NCBI RefSeq assembly: GCF_000272005.1 | Contig: NZ_AKKU01000017.1 | Span: 124,001 to 188,000, forward strand | Origin: Alishewanella agri BL06 | GTDB taxonomy: Bacteria > Pseudomonadota > Gammaproteobacteria > Enterobacterales > Alteromonadaceae | Direction of reading: 5' to 3' | Length of the DNA: 64,000 bases | In this document: positions 28,782 through 40,420 of the stretch, one piece after another | Layout of the letters: each line of letters opens with the position of its first letter | Position numbering within the stretch: the first letter of the stretch is position 1 | The notes under the pieces: generated by a model | Told to the model about the DNA's origin: nothing | The model's input: the letters and a program-made list of their open reading frames with translations, nothing else | Databases searched by the model: none | Made by a program: the position numbers and the translations under genes

Positions 28782-31700
28782 AGACTGGCAACCTCAACCG
28801 GACTTTGCTGGCGCTTACGTACCAACTTATCGAACCAGAGATAAACCACTGGTGTAGTAAACACCGTCAGTATCTGGCTAACCAGCAAGCCACCCACCAT
28901 CACCAAACCCAGGGGCTGGCGCAGCTCGGCACCCGAGCCGGTGGATAACATCAGCGGAATGGCACCAAATAATGCTGCCAAGGTGGTCATTAAAATTGGC
29001 CGAAAACGCAGTAGCGCCGCCTGATAGATAGCTTCGGCCGGGGTCATGCCCTGATTGCGCTGCGCATCCAGGGCAAAATCGACCATCATAATGCCGTTTT
29101 TCTTTACCAAACCAATCAGTAGCACGATGCCGATTACCGCAATCAGATCCAGCGGCCGGCCCGTGATTAGCAGTGCCAGCAAGGCTCCCACAGTAGCCGA
29201 CGGTAGCGTCGACAAAATGGTGACCGGGTGGATCAGACTCTCGTACAACACGCCCAACACAATATACATGGTGACAATCGCCGCCAGTATCAGCCACAGC
29301 GTATTACCAAGGGAGGCTCGGAACGCCTCAGCCGCGCCCTGAAAACTGAGCTCTAACTCCGGGGGTAACTGTAACTGGCTTTGCACCTGCTCAATGGCAG
29401 CAACCGCCTGCCCCAATGAATAGCCTGCGGCAAGGTTAAATGACAGCGTCACTGCCGGGAATTGTCCTTGCTGGTTAATCAGCAGCTTTGCCGGACGCTG
29501 GCTGACTGTCGCCACGGCCGACAGAGGTACGGTAGCGCCGGTATTACTGGTTAGATAGAGTTTGTCGAGCGCCTCAATACCCTGCACCTGCGCCGGATCG
29601 ACCTCCAGCACCACCCGGTATTGGTTAGCCTGGGTAAACAAGGTAGAAATTTGGCGCTGGCTATAGGCACTTTGCAACACAGCACTGATTTGTGCCACGC
29701 TTAAGCCCAACCGGGCGGCAGCATTGCGATCGATATCGATAAAGGCCTGTAAACCTTGCTGCTGCAGATCGTGCGCGACCTCGGATAACTCCGGCCGCTG
29801 CTGCAGTGCCGCCATGACTTCCGGCAACCACAGGCTCAGTACCTCGCTGTCCGGCGTACTTAGCGTAAATTGATACTGCGTACGACTGACCCGATCTTCT
29901 ATACTTAATTCCTGTACCGGCTGAAACCAGCCTTTAATCCCCGCTACTGCCGTAACCTGTTGCTCCAGCTCGCGGATAATTTCTACTGCCGTTTTATTGC
30001 GGCTGGCATGCGGCTGCAAGTTCAGCAAGATCCGCCCGCTGTTTATGCTGCTGTTACTGCCATCAACACCAATAAAGGATGACAAACTGGCAACATCGGG
30101 GTGCTGCAGTAAATTAGCAGCTAACTCTTGTTGCCGCTGAGCCATGGCCTGGAATGAAATATCCTGTGGCGCTTCGGTGATCACCTGAATGACGCCACTG
30201 TCCTGCACCGGAAAAAAGCCTTTCGGTACCGCCAGATACAGCCCCACTGTCAACGCCACTGTACCCAGCATACTGGCCAGCGCCAACCGCTGATGGCGCA
30301 GTACCCACTGCAGCATTAATGCATAGCGGTTAATCAGCCGCTGAATAACATCATTCGGCTGATCATGGGCAGGCATTGCCTTTAATAGCCGGGCGCACAG
30401 CATCGGCGTCAGGGTTAGCGACACGACTAATGAAATCAGGATGGCTACCGCCAGGGTTACCGCAAATTCAAAGAACAAGCGGCCAACCACATCCGCCATA
30501 AACAGCAACGGGATCAAGACGGCAATTAACGAGAAAGTCAGTGAAATCAGCGTAAAACCAATTTCTTTCGCGCCTTTTAGTGCGGCTTCCAGCGGCGAGG
30601 CGCCCTGTTCGCGATGGCGGGCAATATTCTCCAGCATCACGATAGCATCATCAACCACAAAGCCGGTGGCAATTACCATCGCCATTAACGTCAAGTTATT
30701 GACTGAGAAACCCAGTAACAGCATCACCGCAAAGGTACCGATTAAGGATAAGGGTACGGCTAAACTCGGAATAATGGTCGCCGGAATGGTTTTCAGGAAC
30801 ACATAGGTGACGAAAATCACCAGACAGACTGCAAACACCAGCTCTTTTTGCACATCACGCACCGAGGCGCGGATACTATGGGTACGATCGGTCAATACCA
30901 CCACATCTACCGCGGCTGGCATCGTTGCCATCAGCTGCGGTAGTAATTGTTGTACCCGATCGGCCACTTCAATCACGTTAGCGCCGGGCTGACGCTGGAT
31001 ATTCAGTAATACTGCCGGCTGCTCGTTGGCCCAGGCGGCTAAGAAGCGATCTTCAGCGCCTTGCTCAACAGTGGCGACATCCCGCAGCCGCACCGGTGCA
31101 TTATCACGCCAGGCGATAATGAGATCCCGGTACTCAGCGACATCGCGGATCTGGTCATTGGCATCCAGCATAGTTGAGCGGAAGGGGCCATCGAAACTGC
31201 CCTTAGGCTGGTTGGTGTTAGCTGCAGCAATGGCAGCGCGCAAATTCTCCAGGCTCAGATTCATATTGGCCAGTGCCGAAGGATTGGCTTTCACCCGAAT
31301 GGCCGGCCGCTGACCACCGGCCAGGCTGACCATGCCGACGCCGGGTAATTGCGCCAGTTTTTGTGCCATCCGGGTATCAGTCAGGTCATACACCTGCGGT
31401 AACGGCAGTGTGGACGAAGTGATGGCCAGTGTCAGGATCGGCGCATCAGCCGGATTGACCTTACGGTAAATCGGCGGGCTGGGTAAATCGTTTGGCAGTA
31501 ACGAAGAAGCGGTATTAATGGCCGCCTGCACTTCCTGCTCGGCCACGCCCATATTTACTTCCAGCGCAAACTGTAACGTAATGACGGAAGCGCCGGCAGA
31601 GCTGCTGGATGACATCTGCTTTAAACCGGGAATTTGCCCTAACCGCCGCTCCAGCGGCGCCGTAACGGTGCGGGTCATAATGTCCGGGCTGGCACCGGGG

Positions 31701-31852
31701 TTAAAACTAAATACCTGAATAATCGGGTAGTCAACCTGTGGCAAGGCCGCCACCGGCAGCTGCCGCCAGGCCAGAATACCGGCAACCAGTAACGCCAGCA
31801 TCAGTAACGAGGTAGCAACCGGTCGCAGAATAAAGGGCTGCGAAAAATTCAT
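28778..31852 (-). CDS. RND efflux permease, MdtB-like
   Basis: A 1024-residue HAE1-class permease paralogous to the next gene. [43 protein letters not shown] is typical of MdtB. TM4 contains [16 protein letters not shown], and the duplicated half ends with [24 protein letters not shown]. Its start codon overlaps the adaptor stop by one base (TAATG) and its end overlaps the MdtC-like start by four, so the three genes are translationally coupled. Substrates are probably amphipathic drugs or bile-salt-like compounds, by analogy only. Confidence 0.9.
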   Translation of the reverse strand: MNFSQPFILRPVATSLLMLALLVAGILAWRQLPVAALPQVDYPIIQVFSFNPGASPDIMTRTVTAPLERRLGQIPGLKQMSSSSSAGASVITLQFALEVNMGVAEQEVQAAINTASSLLPNDLPSPPIYRKVNPADAPILTLAITSSTLPLPQVYDLTDTRMAQKLAQLPGVGMVSLAGGQRPAIRVKANPSALANMNLSLENLRAAIAAANTNQPKGSFDGPFRSTMLDANDQIRDVAEYRDLIIAWRDNAPVRLRDVATVEQGAEDRFLAAWANEQPAVLLNIQRQPGANVIEVADRVQQLLPQLMATMPAAVDVVVLTDRTHSIRASVRDVQKELVFAVCLVIFVTYVFLKTIPATIIPSLAVPLSLIGTFAVMLLLGFSVNNLTLMAMVIATGFVVDDAIVMLENIARHREQGASPLEAALKGAKEIGFTLISLTFSLIAVLIPLLFMADVVGRLFFEFAVTLAVAILISLVVSLTLTPMLCARLLKAMPAHDQPNDVIQRLINRYALMLQWVLRHQRLALASMLGTVALTVGLYLAVPKGFFPVQDSGVIQVITEAPQDISFQAMAQRQQELAANLLQHPDVASLSSFIGVDGSNSSINSGRILLNLQPHASRNKTAVEIIRELEQQVTAVAGIKGWFQPVQELSIEDRVSRTQYQFTLSTPDSEVLSLWLPEVMAALQQRPELSEVAHDLQQQGLQAFIDIDRNAAARLGLSVAQISAVLQSAYSQRQISTLFTQANQYRVVLEVDPAQVQGIEALDKLYLTSNTGATVPLSAVATVSQRPAKLLINQQGQFPAVTLSFNLAAGYSLGQAVAAIEQVQSQLQLPPELELSFQGAAEAFRASLGNTLWLILAAIVTMYIVLGVLYESLIHPVTILSTLPSATVGALLALLITGRPLDLIAVIGIVLLIGLVKKNGIMMVDFALDAQRNQGMTPAEAIYQAALLRFRPILMTTLAALFGAIPLMLSTGSGAELRQPLGLVMVGGLLVSQILTVFTTPVVYLWFDKLVRKRQQSPVEVASL

Positions 31853-33054
31853 TATTGCGCCCTCTGTGGCCGCCGCCGCGGCGTGTCCTCAGCCGGTGTT
31901 ACCGGAGCTGCGCTACCCTGTTCAGTAATAATTTCTACTGCGCGGCCCGGCCGCAGGCGATCTAAACCTTCCAGTACCACCGGCGTGCCGACGCTCAACC
32001 CTTCTTCAATTGCTACCATGCCATTGTCGACCGGTCCCTGCTTCACCTGGCGGATTTGTGCCTTGTTATCTTCGATGGTATAGACGTAGGTACCAGCCGA
32101 GCCATATTGCACGGCATCTTGCGGAATGGTCACAGCGCCACTGCGCACCGCCACGTTCAGTCGCACATTAACAAACTGGTTCGGGAACAACTCTTCCTGC
32201 TGGTTGGCAAACTCGGCCTTTAAGCGCAAAGTACCGGTAGCAATATCAATCTGGTTATCCAGCGTGGTCAGTACACCAGCCGTTAATTGCTGTTGCTCAG
32301 CGCGATCCCAGGCTTCCACCACTAACGGCTCGCCAGTGCGCATTGCTTGCCGTACCTGCTGTAATTGATTCTCAGGGATAGCAAATACCACATTAATCGG
32401 CGAGCTTTGGGTGATGGTTACCAGACCTTCAGCGCTATTGGCCTGAATCAGATTACCAACGTCAACCCGGCGTAAACCCAGCCGGCCAGAAATTGGCGCT
32501 TTAATTTGGGTATAAGATAATTGCAGTTTTGCCGCATCCAGCTGCGCCTGATTACTACGCAAGCTGCCTTTTAACTGCTCTACCAGCGCCTGCTGGTTGT
32601 TAAATTGTTGCGCAGAAATCGAGCTTTGCTCACGCAACCGCGAATACAGCGCCAAGTCATTCTCAGCATTTTTTAGCTGCGCCAAATTTTGCTCCAGTTG
32701 TCCCTGCGCCTGGGCCAGCTGTATCTGATAATCAGCGGCATCAATCTCTGCTAAGAGCTGGCCGGCCTCGACTTTATCGCCCTCTTTAAAATGCAGCGCC
32801 TGTAGCGGGCCGCTAACCCGGCTTTGTACCACCACACTATTTAGCGGGGTCACGGTACCAATAGCTTTGATTTGTACCCGTAAATCCGCAGCGGTAGCAG
32901 GCACCACCCGCACCGGTACCGGCATAGCCCACGGATTCATTTGCCGCTGGGCAGCGGCTGTAGGGGCGGGTTCAGTTGGCCAGAACCACCAGGCAGCACC
33001 GGCTGCGATTAATGCTACGACTGCCATTGTTACGGCTTTTTTTTGCAATGCCAT
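31852..33054 (-). CDS. RND periplasmic adaptor (membrane fusion protein), MdtA-like
   Basis: A 400-residue protein with an N-terminal signal anchor ([19 protein letters not shown]). The split biotinyl-lipoyl domain is [32 protein letters not shown] and [22 protein letters not shown], flanking a helical hairpin rich in Gln/Leu/Asn. A beta-barrel ([20 protein letters not shown]) and membrane-proximal domain follow. The C-terminus is Arg/Pro-rich. It bridges the inner-membrane permeases to an outer-membrane channel. It is the first gene of the operon; no dedicated two-component regulator such as BaeSR lies beside it. Confidence 0.92.
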   Translation of the reverse strand: MALQKKAVTMAVVALIAAGAAWWFWPTEPAPTAAAQRQMNPWAMPVPVRVVPATAADLRVQIKAIGTVTPLNSVVVQSRVSGPLQALHFKEGDKVEAGQLLAEIDAADYQIQLAQAQGQLEQNLAQLKNAENDLALYSRLREQSSISAQQFNNQQALVEQLKGSLRSNQAQLDAAKLQLSYTQIKAPISGRLGLRRVDVGNLIQANSAEGLVTITQSSPINVVFAIPENQLQQVRQAMRTGEPLVVEAWDRAEQQQLTAGVLTTLDNQIDIATGTLRLKAEFANQQEELFPNQFVNVRLNVAVRSGAVTIPQDAVQYGSAGTYVYTIEDNKAQIRQVKQGPVDNGMVAIEEGLSVGTPVVLEGLDRLRPGRAVEIITEQGSAAPVTPAEDTPRRRPQRAQ

Positions 33055-33291
33055 GAGAAAACCTTTTCGACGAAAATCCGGATTGGCGCCACTATAATGC
33101 GCGCTCTGTCAGTGCTCAATGCGCTTTACGTCAAGATTTGGTAAAGATGACAACGCTTTCGGCGAAGCGCGGTTTTATAGCGGTAGGCGGCTGCTGTTTT
33201 GTTCCCGGCAGGTTTTGTTTCGGGCTTGCACCTTGAAAGCCCGCGCTGCAGTACCAATTTCAGCACCATTGCTTAACCCGTACCGGAGAAC

Positions 33292-33930
33292 ATGATGTCA
33301 AATATCGTGCAATTACTAAACTGGCGTTACGCCACGAAAAAGATGAATGCCGCGCAGCAAGTCCCCGCCGCTAAACTGGACACTATTTTGGAGGCAATCC
33401 GCCTGAGTGCCAGCTCCAGTGGCCTGCAACCTTATCAGGTGCTGGTGATAACCGATCCGGCGTTAAAGCAGCAAATCCGCCAGGTCGCCTGGGATCAGTC
33501 ACAGGTAACAGATTGCTCGCATTTACTGGTATTTGCTGCCTGGGATAATTACACCGCCGAGCGGATCAATATGATGTTTGATCTGGTGAATGAACAGCGC
33601 GGCTTTAAAAACGACGGCTGGGAAGCGTACCGGCAAAAACTGCTGGCTTATTATCCGCAGCGCCCGGCAGAGCAAAACTTCGAGCATGCCGCCCGCCAGG
33701 CTTATATTGGTTTAGGTTCAGCCTTATTGGCTGCTGCCGAACAGCAAGTTGATGCCACGCCGATGGAAGGCTTCGAACCGGAAAAAGTCGATGCCATTCT
33801 TGGTCTGGCCGAACAGGGTTTAAAGTCGGTATTACTGTTACCGCTGGGTTATCGCGCTGCTGAAGGCGACTGGCTGGTGAATCTGAAAAAAGTACGTCGT
33901 GCCAAAGACGACTTTATTTCCTATCGTTAA
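33292..33930 (+). CDS. NAD(P)H-dependent nitroreductase-family oxidoreductase
   Basis: A 212-residue FMN-dependent NfsB-like protein: the N-terminal YATKKMNAAQQVP, the FMN-contact region IRLSASSSGLQPYQVLVI (about residue 37), ARQAYIGLGSALLAAAEQQVDATPMEGFEPEKVD and the C-terminal LLPLGYRA. Such enzymes reduce nitroaromatics, quinones or flavins. Two ATG codons stand in tandem (33292, 33295), with GGAG eight bases upstream. The stop shares TTAA with the convergent cation transporter gene. Physiological substrate unknown. Confidence 0.88.
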   Translation: MMSNIVQLLNWRYATKKMNAAQQVPAAKLDTILEAIRLSASSSGLQPYQVLVITDPALKQQIRQVAWDQSQVTDCSHLLVFAAWDNYTAERINMMFDLVNEQRGFKNDGWEAYRQKLLAYYPQRPAEQNFEHAARQAYIGLGSALLAAAEQQVDATPMEGFEPEKVDAILGLAEQGLKSVLLLPLGYRAAEGDWLVNLKKVRRAKDDFISYR

Positions 33931-34910
33931 TGCGCCGGCTTGCCGTGATGAGTATGATCACGGCAAGCTTCGCCGGCCAGCTCAATCTCAATCGTAGTAT
34001 TTAACAGCTTAAACTCCACCAGTTGCTGCTCTACGCGGCGTTTTAACTGCTGATATTGCCGTAAATCGTCCAGCGCCACCACCAGATGCGCACTCAGCAC
34101 ATGCTGCTCACCATCCAGTGACCACAGATGCAAATGATGCACTTCTTGTACTTCTGATTGGGCTAACAAGCGTTGTTCAATCCCGGCTAATAAGCCGGCA
34201 TCGGGTACCGCCTGAAAAAACAGTCGCGCCGTGCTGCGTAAATTGCGCAGTACATTAAACAAAATAAACAAGGTAAAGGCGATCGATAACAGTGGATCAA
34301 TGATTGGCCAGTCGACAAACTGCATCACCAGCGCCGCAAGCAGCACCGCGACCCAGCCCAGCACATCTTCCAGTAAATGCCAGTTCAGTACCCGCTCATT
34401 CAGGGTTTTACCGCCACTGAGTTTATAGGCGGCGAAACCATTTACCAGTATGCCGAGCACGGCCAGCGCCATCATGCCCTCAGTCAGCGGCATCACCGGC
34501 TCACTGAGTCGCGGAATGGCTTCGGCCAGGATCCAGACTGAACCACCAATCAGAATGAAACAATTTAACAAGGCGCCAAATAAACTAAGCCGGCGATAAC
34601 CGTAGGTGTAATGTGCAGTGGGCGCTTTTTTACCCAGCTTATACAACAGCCAGCCACTGCCCAGCGCCAGACTATCGCCAAGATCATGAATCGCATCCGC
34701 CATAATGGCCGTGCTATTAGTCAGCCAGCCGCCAATAAACTCAATAATGGTAAAACCCAGATTCAGAAAAAACGCCCAACCGAGCCGGCTACCGCTATCC
34801 TCTGTCGATACTAAACCATGGCCATGCCGATGAGACCCATGACCGTGCTGATGCTGCGAATGCGGGTGCTGCGAATGTGAGTGAGAATGATGATGTGAAT
34901 GCGGTGGCAT
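33927..34910 (-). CDS. Cation diffusion facilitator (zinc-type) with His-rich N-terminus
   Basis: A 327-residue CDF transporter. The N-terminus (residues 1-35) is extremely His-rich (HSHHHSHSHSQHPHSQHQHG), a probable metal sink. Six transmembrane helices follow, with metal-site motifs ADAIHDLGDSLAL in TM2 and WHLLEDVLGW in TM5, the HD-HD pattern of zinc-preferring CDFs such as ZitB. A cytoplasmic ferredoxin-like domain (VQEVHHLHLWSLDGEQHVLSAHLVV) is next, then another His-containing tail. It exports Zn2+ (or Cd/Co) in exchange for protons. Confidence 0.92.
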   Translation of the reverse strand: MPPHSHHHSHSHSQHPHSQHQHGHGSHRHGHGLVSTEDSGSRLGWAFFLNLGFTIIEFIGGWLTNSTAIMADAIHDLGDSLALGSGWLLYKLGKKAPTAHYTYGYRRLSLFGALLNCFILIGGSVWILAEAIPRLSEPVMPLTEGMMALAVLGILVNGFAAYKLSGGKTLNERVLNWHLLEDVLGWVAVLLAALVMQFVDWPIIDPLLSIAFTLFILFNVLRNLRSTARLFFQAVPDAGLLAGIEQRLLAQSEVQEVHHLHLWSLDGEQHVLSAHLVVALDDLRQYQQLKRRVEQQLVEFKLLNTTIEIELAGEACRDHTHHGKPAH

Positions 34911-34973
34911 AGTGGCGCTTCCTGCTGAGCACTACTCTGACTATAGACACTGACGGTGTTGAATAGCAAGCAG

Positions 34974-34997
34974 AAAAAAGCCCCGTAGCAGGGGCTT
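34974..34997 (-). terminator. Terminator after ssb
   Basis: Minus-strand stem AAGCCCC / GGGGCTT with a 6-nt loop, followed by T run (A6 on the plus strand). Confidence 0.85.
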
Positions 34998-35008
34998 AGT
35001 CAACAACC

Positions 35009-35593
35009 TTAGAACGGGATATCGTCATCAAAGTCGATTGGTGGTTCCATCGGCGGGCGCTGTTGCGCTGGTGGTTGTTGCTGGAAGCCACCTTGTGGCT
35101 GTGCCGGCTTTTGATAATTGCCTTGCGGCTGGAAATTCTGTTGTGGTGCACCCTGATAGGCTGCCTGCTGCGGTGCGGCTTGTTGTGGCGCCCGCGGTTG
35201 ATAACCTTGCTGGCCGCCGCCCATTCCACCACCCATGCCGCCACCCTGGCCTTCGCCACGACCGTCCAGCATTTGCAGCTCATTGGCAACGATTTCAGTG
35301 GTGTAACGCTCTACGCCTTGCTGATCCTGCCACTTACGGGTTTTCAGCTTGCCTTCGATATACACCTTAGAGCCTTTACGCAGATATTCGCCGGCAATTT
35401 CTGCCAGACGCTGGTAAATCACGACTCGGTGCCATTCGGTTTGCTCTTTCATTTCGCCGGTAGCTTTATCTTTCCAGCTTTCAGAGGTCGCAATGCTCAG
35501 GTTAGCGACGGCGCCGCCCTGCGGCATATAACGGACTTCCGGATCCTGGCCCAGATTACCGATTAAAATGACTTTGTTAATTCCACGCGCCAT
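35009..35593 (-). CDS. ssb: Single-stranded DNA-binding protein
   Basis: A 194-residue SSB: an N-terminal OB fold ([27 protein letters not shown] ... [18 protein letters not shown], residues 1-112), a long Gly/Gln/Pro-rich disordered linker, and the acidic C-terminal tip DFDDDIPF that recruits replication and repair proteins. The start is ATG 35593, as the 14-codon upstream extension is not SSB-like. It lies downstream of the yajR-type gene on the same strand, near uvrA, as is usual in gammaproteobacteria. Confidence 0.96.
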   Translation of the reverse strand: MARGINKVILIGNLGQDPEVRYMPQGGAVANLSIATSESWKDKATGEMKEQTEWHRVVIYQRLAEIAGEYLRKGSKVYIEGKLKTRKWQDQQGVERYTTEIVANELQMLDGRGEGQGGGMGGGMGGGQQGYQPRAPQQAAPQQAAYQGAPQQNFQPQGNYQKPAQPQGGFQQQPPAQQRPPMEPPIDFDDDIPF

Positions 35594-35615
35594 GCGTATT
35601 TCTCCTGCAAAATTA

Positions 35616-36980
35616 TTACTGATTGCCAGCGGCAATCAAAGACTGAGCCTGTGCGATGTCAAACTGCTGCGAACTGACTTTCAGGTAGCAGCGCTGATCG
35701 GCCAATAAAATCGTGACTTCCTGCACCCCGGCCAGGCTACTGAGCCTGGCTGCCAGCTGGCCTGCTTGCTGCTCAGTGCTGACAGCAACCGGTAGCGATA
35801 AGCGCTGGGCACGGGCGGGCACCTGCATGGTGCTGGCTATGATAAGCCATACTAAACCAATTACTGCTAGGGCGCCATACACCGCCATAAAACCAAAGTG
35901 CTGAGCGATAGCACCACCCAGCAAGCCGCCTAAAAAGGCACCGAAAAACTGGCTGCTGGAGTAAATCCCCATCGCACTGCCACGCTGGCCGGCGGGTGCC
36001 ACCCGCGACACCATTGCCGGTAAACTGGCTTCCAGAAAATTAAAGCCGGTAAAAAATACCAGCAGGGCCAGCGCCAACAGCCAGAAGCTGTTTGCCTGCC
36101 AAGCTATTAACATCGCAATAACTAATAATAGTATATTTATTAAAAAATACCGTTTTTCCTGCTGCCGGCGCATCGCAATAATCATCATCGGCACCATAAA
36201 TACAAACGACAGCAATAATACTGGTAAATACAGCTGCCAATGCTGCTCTGCCGCGAACTGCTGCGACGCCAGTAGCGGCGGTAGTGCAACAAACATCGCC
36301 GTAAGCATCAGGTGCAACAATAATACGCCTAAGTCCAGCTGTAACAGTTGCCGGTGCCGGAACATCGCAGTCAGGCTTTGCGGTAAGGCCAAGGTTTCAG
36401 CAGCCGGTGCCTTACTGACACTTTTCGGCACCACGAAAGCAACCAATAACATGGCCGCCACCGCCATTACCGCGGTAAACCAGAACACGCCACTTAAACC
36501 GGCCAGCTTCGCCAGTAATGGCCCCAGTACCATTGCCAAGGCAAAAGATAAGCCGATGGTGGCGCCGATAATCGCCATCACTTTCGGTCGCTGCTCTTCG
36601 CGCGTTAGATCGGCCGCCAGTGCCAATACCGCACCGGAAATCGCCCCGGCACCTTGCAATACGCGGCCCAGCGTCACCAGATAAACGGACTCTGCCAGCG
36701 CTGCCACCACCGAACCCAGCACAAACAGAGCTAAGCCCAGCAGCATGACTCTATGCCGGCCAATTTTGTCCGACAGCCAACCAAAAGGAATTTGTAAAAT
36801 CGCCTGAGTTAAACCATAGGCGCCAATCGCTAACCCGATCCACAGCGGGGAAAAACCGGCCAGCTGCTCGCCGTACAGGGCAAACACCGGCAATAGCATA
36901 AAGAGCCCGAGCATACGGGTAGAAAACACCAGCGCCAGCGCAACGGCGGCGCGCTTTTCCAGGGCATTCAAATGATGCAT
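35616..36980 (-). CDS. MFS transporter, YajR-like
   Basis: 454 residues from ATG 36980, exactly the E. coli YajR length; the frame extends to 37286 but that part is non-coding and overlaps the uvrA promoter. Twelve transmembrane helices with the MFS loop motif [17 protein letters not shown] (motif A) are followed by a C-terminal soluble ferredoxin-like (YAM) domain (about residues 388-454: [21 protein letters not shown]...), a hallmark of YajR. Transported substrate unknown. It sits between ssb and uvrA, the common order here. Confidence 0.88.
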   Translation of the reverse strand: MHHLNALEKRAAVALALVFSTRMLGLFMLLPVFALYGEQLAGFSPLWIGLAIGAYGLTQAILQIPFGWLSDKIGRHRVMLLGLALFVLGSVVAALAESVYLVTLGRVLQGAGAISGAVLALAADLTREEQRPKVMAIIGATIGLSFALAMVLGPLLAKLAGLSGVFWFTAVMAVAAMLLVAFVVPKSVSKAPAAETLALPQSLTAMFRHRQLLQLDLGVLLLHLMLTAMFVALPPLLASQQFAAEQHWQLYLPVLLLSFVFMVPMMIIAMRRQQEKRYFLINILLLVIAMLIAWQANSFWLLALALLVFFTGFNFLEASLPAMVSRVAPAGQRGSAMGIYSSSQFFGAFLGGLLGGAIAQHFGFMAVYGALAVIGLVWLIIASTMQVPARAQRLSLPVAVSTEQQAGQLAARLSSLAGVQEVTILLADQRCYLKVSSQQFDIAQAQSLIAAGNQ

Positions 36981-37171
36981 GCGAACAGCTAACACCAGAG
37001 GTTCAAAATAAACAGGGCGGCAGTTTAGCATAAAAAAGCCGGCCGGCGGCAGCGCCCGCAGCAATGGCTGCCATTGCGACAGTGAAATTCTGCCAGCGGC
37101 GGGCCAAAGCCAGATCGGCGGCGTATAAGCAGCTTTAATCCGCTTGCAGCTGGCAATTACTGCGCAGCCTA

Positions 37172-37187
37172 GTGTATATTTGTACAG
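37172..37187 (+). promoter_or_regulatory. LexA-like SOS box upstream of uvrA
   Basis: GTGTATATTTGTACAG differs from the CTG-N10-CAG LexA consensus only in the first base and has the AT-rich core. It lies 26 bp before the uvrA start, as expected for the SOS-regulated uvrA promoter. Confidence 0.55.
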
Positions 37188-37212
37188 CATTATCCGGCTA
37201 AATGGAACCACC

Positions 37213-40035
37213 ATGGACAAAATTGAGATCCGCGGCGCCCGCACCCACAACCTGAAGAATATTTCACTAACCCTGCCACGCGACAAACTGATCGTGGTAA
37301 CAGGTTTATCCGGCTCCGGTAAATCGTCGCTGGCCTTTGATACCCTGTATGCCGAAGGCCAGCGCCGCTATGTCGAATCGCTGTCGGCCTATGCCCGGCA
37401 ATTTCTAAGCCTGATGGAAAAGCCGGATGTCGATCATATTGAAGGCTTGTCACCGGCGATCTCGATTGAACAAAAGTCGACCTCCCATAACCCGCGCTCT
37501 ACTGTGGGTACCATTACCGAAATTTACGATTATCTGCGCTTACTATTTGCGCGGGTCGGCGAGCCGCGTTGCCCGGAGCATGATCTGCCCCTCGCCGCGC
37601 AAACCATTAGTGAGATGGTGGATAAAGCCACCGAATTTCCGGAAGGCACCAAGCTGATGGTGTTGGCACCGGTGGTGCAGGAGCGCAAAGGTGAGCATGT
37701 TAAAACCTTAGAAAGCCTGGCAGCACAGGGCTATGTGCGGGCGCGGATTGATGGTGAGATTTGCGATCTGTCCGATCCGCCGAAGTTAGATTTACAGAAA
37801 AAGCACACCATTGAAGTGGTGGTAGACCGCATTAAGGTGCGGGATGATATTAAGCTGCGGCTGGCCGAGTCGTTCGAAACCGCACTGCAACTGTCGGGCG
37901 GCGTGGCGCGGGTGGCGCTGATGGACCAGCCTGATGCTGAAGAGCTGGTGTTTTCCGCTAACTATGCCTGTCCGACTTGCGGTTACTCCATGACCGAGCT
38001 GGAGCCACGGTTGTTTTCCTTTAATAACCCGGCCGGCGCCTGCCCCAGCTGCGATGGTTTGGGTGTGAAGCAATTCTTCGATCCAAAAAAAGTGGTGGTC
38101 AGTGATGAGCTGAGTCTGGCCGGCGGGGCGATCCGGGGTTGGGATAAACGTAACTTCTATTATTTTCAGATGCTAAAGGCACTGTCTGAACACTACGATT
38201 TTCAGCTGGATGTGCCCTTTAACAGCCTGAGCAAAAAGCAGCAGGACGTGATCCTGTATGGCAGCGGCCATACCATTATCGACTTTAAATACCTGAATGA
38301 CCGTGGCGATATTGTGCTGCGCAGCCATCCGTTTGAGGGCATTTTGCCGAATATGGAGCGCCGCTACCGCGAAACCGAATCGAACTCGGTACGCGAAGAG
38401 CTAAGTAAATATCTGGCCAGCCAGCCTTGCCCCAGCTGTCATGGCACCCGGCTACGTACCGAAGCCCGCCATGTCTTTATCGGTAAAACCACCTTACCGC
38501 AAGTGGTAGAACTGGCGATTGGCGACTGTCTGGCGTTTTTCCAGCAACTGAGTTTAACCGGCCAGAAAGCCAAAATTGCCGAAAAGGTATTAAAAGAAAT
38601 TCAGGATCGGCTGCAGTTTCTGGTGAATGTTGGCCTTAACTACCTGAACCTGTCGCGCAGCGCCGAAACCCTGTCTGGCGGCGAAGCACAGCGCATCCGG
38701 TTAGCCAGCCAGATCGGTGCCGGTTTAGTTGGCGTGATGTATGTGCTGGATGAGCCCTCTATCGGCCTGCACCAGCGTGATAACGACCGCTTACTGGCGA
38801 CGCTGAATCATCTGCGCGATCTGGGTAATACCGTGATCGTGGTTGAGCATGACGAAGATGCCGTGCGGGCCGCGGATTATATTATTGATATCGGCCCCGG
38901 CGCCGGTGTGCATGGCGGCAATATCGTAGCGCAGGGCACGCTGCAGCAAGTGATGGCAGTAGAAGAGTCGCTGACCGGCCAGTATATGTCGGGGGCGCGC
39001 AAAATCGCGGTGCCAGCGAAGCGTACGCCGCTGAATGATAAATGGTTAAAGCTAACCGGCGCCAGCGGCAATAACCTGAAAAACGTCGATCTCGCCATTC
39101 CTTTTGGCCTGATGACCTGTGTTACCGGGGTGTCCGGCTCCGGAAAGTCGACACTGATCAACGATACCCTGTTCCGCATCGCCCACCGGGTATTAAATAA
39201 AGCCGAGGGTGACGATCCGGCGCCCTATAAGGCGGTAAGCGGGCTGGAGCATTTTGATAAAGTAATCGATATCGATCAAAGCCCTATTGGCCGCACCCCG
39301 CGTTCTAACGCCGCGACCTACACCGGTATTTTTACCGGCGTACGCGAGCTGTTTGCCGGCACCCAGGAAGCGCGCTCACGCGGCTATCAGGTCGGCCGCT
39401 TTAGTTTTAACGTCAAAGGCGGTCGCTGTGAGGCCTGTCAGGGCGACGGCGTCATTAAAGTGGAAATGCATTTTTTACCCGATGTGTATGTGCCCTGCGA
39501 TGTTTGTAAGGGCAAACGCTATAACCGCGAAACGCTGGAAATTAAATACAAAGGCAAGAATATCCACCAAGTGCTGGATATGACGGTGGAAGATGCGCTG
39601 GATTTCTTTGACGCCATCCCGGCGATTAAGCGTAAGGTGCAAACGCTGATGGATGTTGGCCTGTCCTATATTAAGCTCGGGCAGTCGGCGACCACCTTAT
39701 CCGGCGGTGAAGCACAACGGGTGAAACTGGCACGCGAGCTGAGTAAACGCGATACCGGTAAAACCCTGTATATTCTGGACGAACCCACCACCGGCCTGCA
39801 TTTTTACGATATCCAGCAGCTGCTGAATGTCTTGCACCGGCTGCGTGATCACGGCAATACCATAGTGGTAATTGAACACAATCTGGATGTGATTAAAACC
39901 GCCGACTGGATTGTCGACTTAGGCCCGGAAGGTGGCAGCGGCGGTGGCGAAATCCTGATTGCCGGCACGCCGGAGCAGGTAGCCGCCTGTAAGCGGTCTT
40001 ATACCGGTAAATATTTAAAGCCGATGTTGGGTTAA
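37213..40035 (+). CDS. uvrA: Excinuclease ABC subunit A
   Basis: 940 residues from ATG 37213 (E. coli length 940). Two ABC ATPase modules: Walker [16 protein letters not shown] (about residues 31-45) and [12 protein letters not shown] (about 640); two signature motifs [12 protein letters not shown] and [12 protein letters not shown]; Walker [11 protein letters not shown] and [10 protein letters not shown]. Zinc-binding CxxC pairs occur at CPTCG/CPSCDG and [14 protein letters not shown]. UvrA finds bulky DNA damage and loads UvrB in nucleotide excision repair. The 23-codon upstream extension is not conserved-looking and holds the LexA-like box. Confidence 0.97.
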   Translation: MDKIEIRGARTHNLKNISLTLPRDKLIVVTGLSGSGKSSLAFDTLYAEGQRRYVESLSAYARQFLSLMEKPDVDHIEGLSPAISIEQKSTSHNPRSTVGTITEIYDYLRLLFARVGEPRCPEHDLPLAAQTISEMVDKATEFPEGTKLMVLAPVVQERKGEHVKTLESLAAQGYVRARIDGEICDLSDPPKLDLQKKHTIEVVVDRIKVRDDIKLRLAESFETALQLSGGVARVALMDQPDAEELVFSANYACPTCGYSMTELEPRLFSFNNPAGACPSCDGLGVKQFFDPKKVVVSDELSLAGGAIRGWDKRNFYYFQMLKALSEHYDFQLDVPFNSLSKKQQDVILYGSGHTIIDFKYLNDRGDIVLRSHPFEGILPNMERRYRETESNSVREELSKYLASQPCPSCHGTRLRTEARHVFIGKTTLPQVVELAIGDCLAFFQQLSLTGQKAKIAEKVLKEIQDRLQFLVNVGLNYLNLSRSAETLSGGEAQRIRLASQIGAGLVGVMYVLDEPSIGLHQRDNDRLLATLNHLRDLGNTVIVVEHDEDAVRAADYIIDIGPGAGVHGGNIVAQGTLQQVMAVEESLTGQYMSGARKIAVPAKRTPLNDKWLKLTGASGNNLKNVDLAIPFGLMTCVTGVSGSGKSTLINDTLFRIAHRVLNKAEGDDPAPYKAVSGLEHFDKVIDIDQSPIGRTPRSNAATYTGIFTGVRELFAGTQEARSRGYQVGRFSFNVKGGRCEACQGDGVIKVEMHFLPDVYVPCDVCKGKRYNRETLEIKYKGKNIHQVLDMTVEDALDFFDAIPAIKRKVQTLMDVGLSYIKLGQSATTLSGGEAQRVKLARELSKRDTGKTLYILDEPTTGLHFYDIQQLLNVLHRLRDHGNTIVVIEHNLDVIKTADWIVDLGPEGGSGGGEILIAGTPEQVAACKRSYTGKYLKPMLG

Positions 40036-40068
40036 ACCGCAATGATAGTGACGGCGAAAGGCGCCTTG

Positions 40069-40097
40069 TTGCAAAAGTCCCAAATCGGGACTATGAT
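40069..40097 (+). promoter_or_regulatory. higBA promoter with palindromic operator in the spacer
   Basis: -35 TTGCAA (40069-40074), 17-bp spacer, -10 TATGAT (40092-40097). AGTCCC-AAATC-GGGACT (40076-40092), a perfect 6-bp inverted repeat, fills the spacer and touches the -10. HigA binding there would block polymerase, the usual autoregulation of toxin-antitoxin operons. The predicted start of transcription falls on the higB ATG. Confidence 0.65.
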
Positions 40098-40103
40098 CGC
40101 GCT

Positions 40104-40406
40104 ATGAGAATTATTGCACTCTCTACGTTAAAAGCATTCTGGCAAGATAACCCGGAATACAGTGATGCCAAAGAGCCTCTTCTAGCCTGGCATCGTCACG
40201 TACTAAACGCAAACTGGCAGTTGCCTGCAGAAGTAAAACTGGATTTCAGGCACGCCAGTATTCTCAAAGATGGCAGAGTGGTCTTCAACATTGCCGGCAA
40301 TAAGTACCGGCTGGTCGTGTGGATAAATTATGCCTACAAAGTGGTTTATGTAAGGTTTGTCGGTACGCACAGTCAGTATGACGAAATTGATGTGCAAACC
40401 ATTTAA
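40104..40406 (+). CDS. higB: HigB-type mRNA interferase toxin
   Basis: A 100-residue RelE-superfamily protein of the HigB (YgjN) type: MRIIALSTLKAFWQDNPEYSD at the start, ASILKDGRVVFNIAGNKYRLVVWINYAYKVVYVRFVGTHSQYDEID at the end, where the conserved Arg, Tyr and His-x-x-Tyr-Asp lie. These toxins cleave mRNA on the ribosome. The toxin precedes the antitoxin, the inverted order typical of hig loci. No ribosome-binding site is seen before the ATG, and the promoter suggests a leaderless mRNA. Confidence 0.88.
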   Translation: MRIIALSTLKAFWQDNPEYSDAKEPLLAWHRHVLNANWQLPAEVKLDFRHASILKDGRVVFNIAGNKYRLVVWINYAYKVVYVRFVGTHSQYDEIDVQTI

Positions 40407-40420
40407 CTGCCGGAGTAGCA

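Noticed and set aside
36981-37286. N-terminal extension of the YajR-like transporter
   Set aside because: The shorter form has exactly the known family length, and the extension overlaps the uvrA promoter and start.
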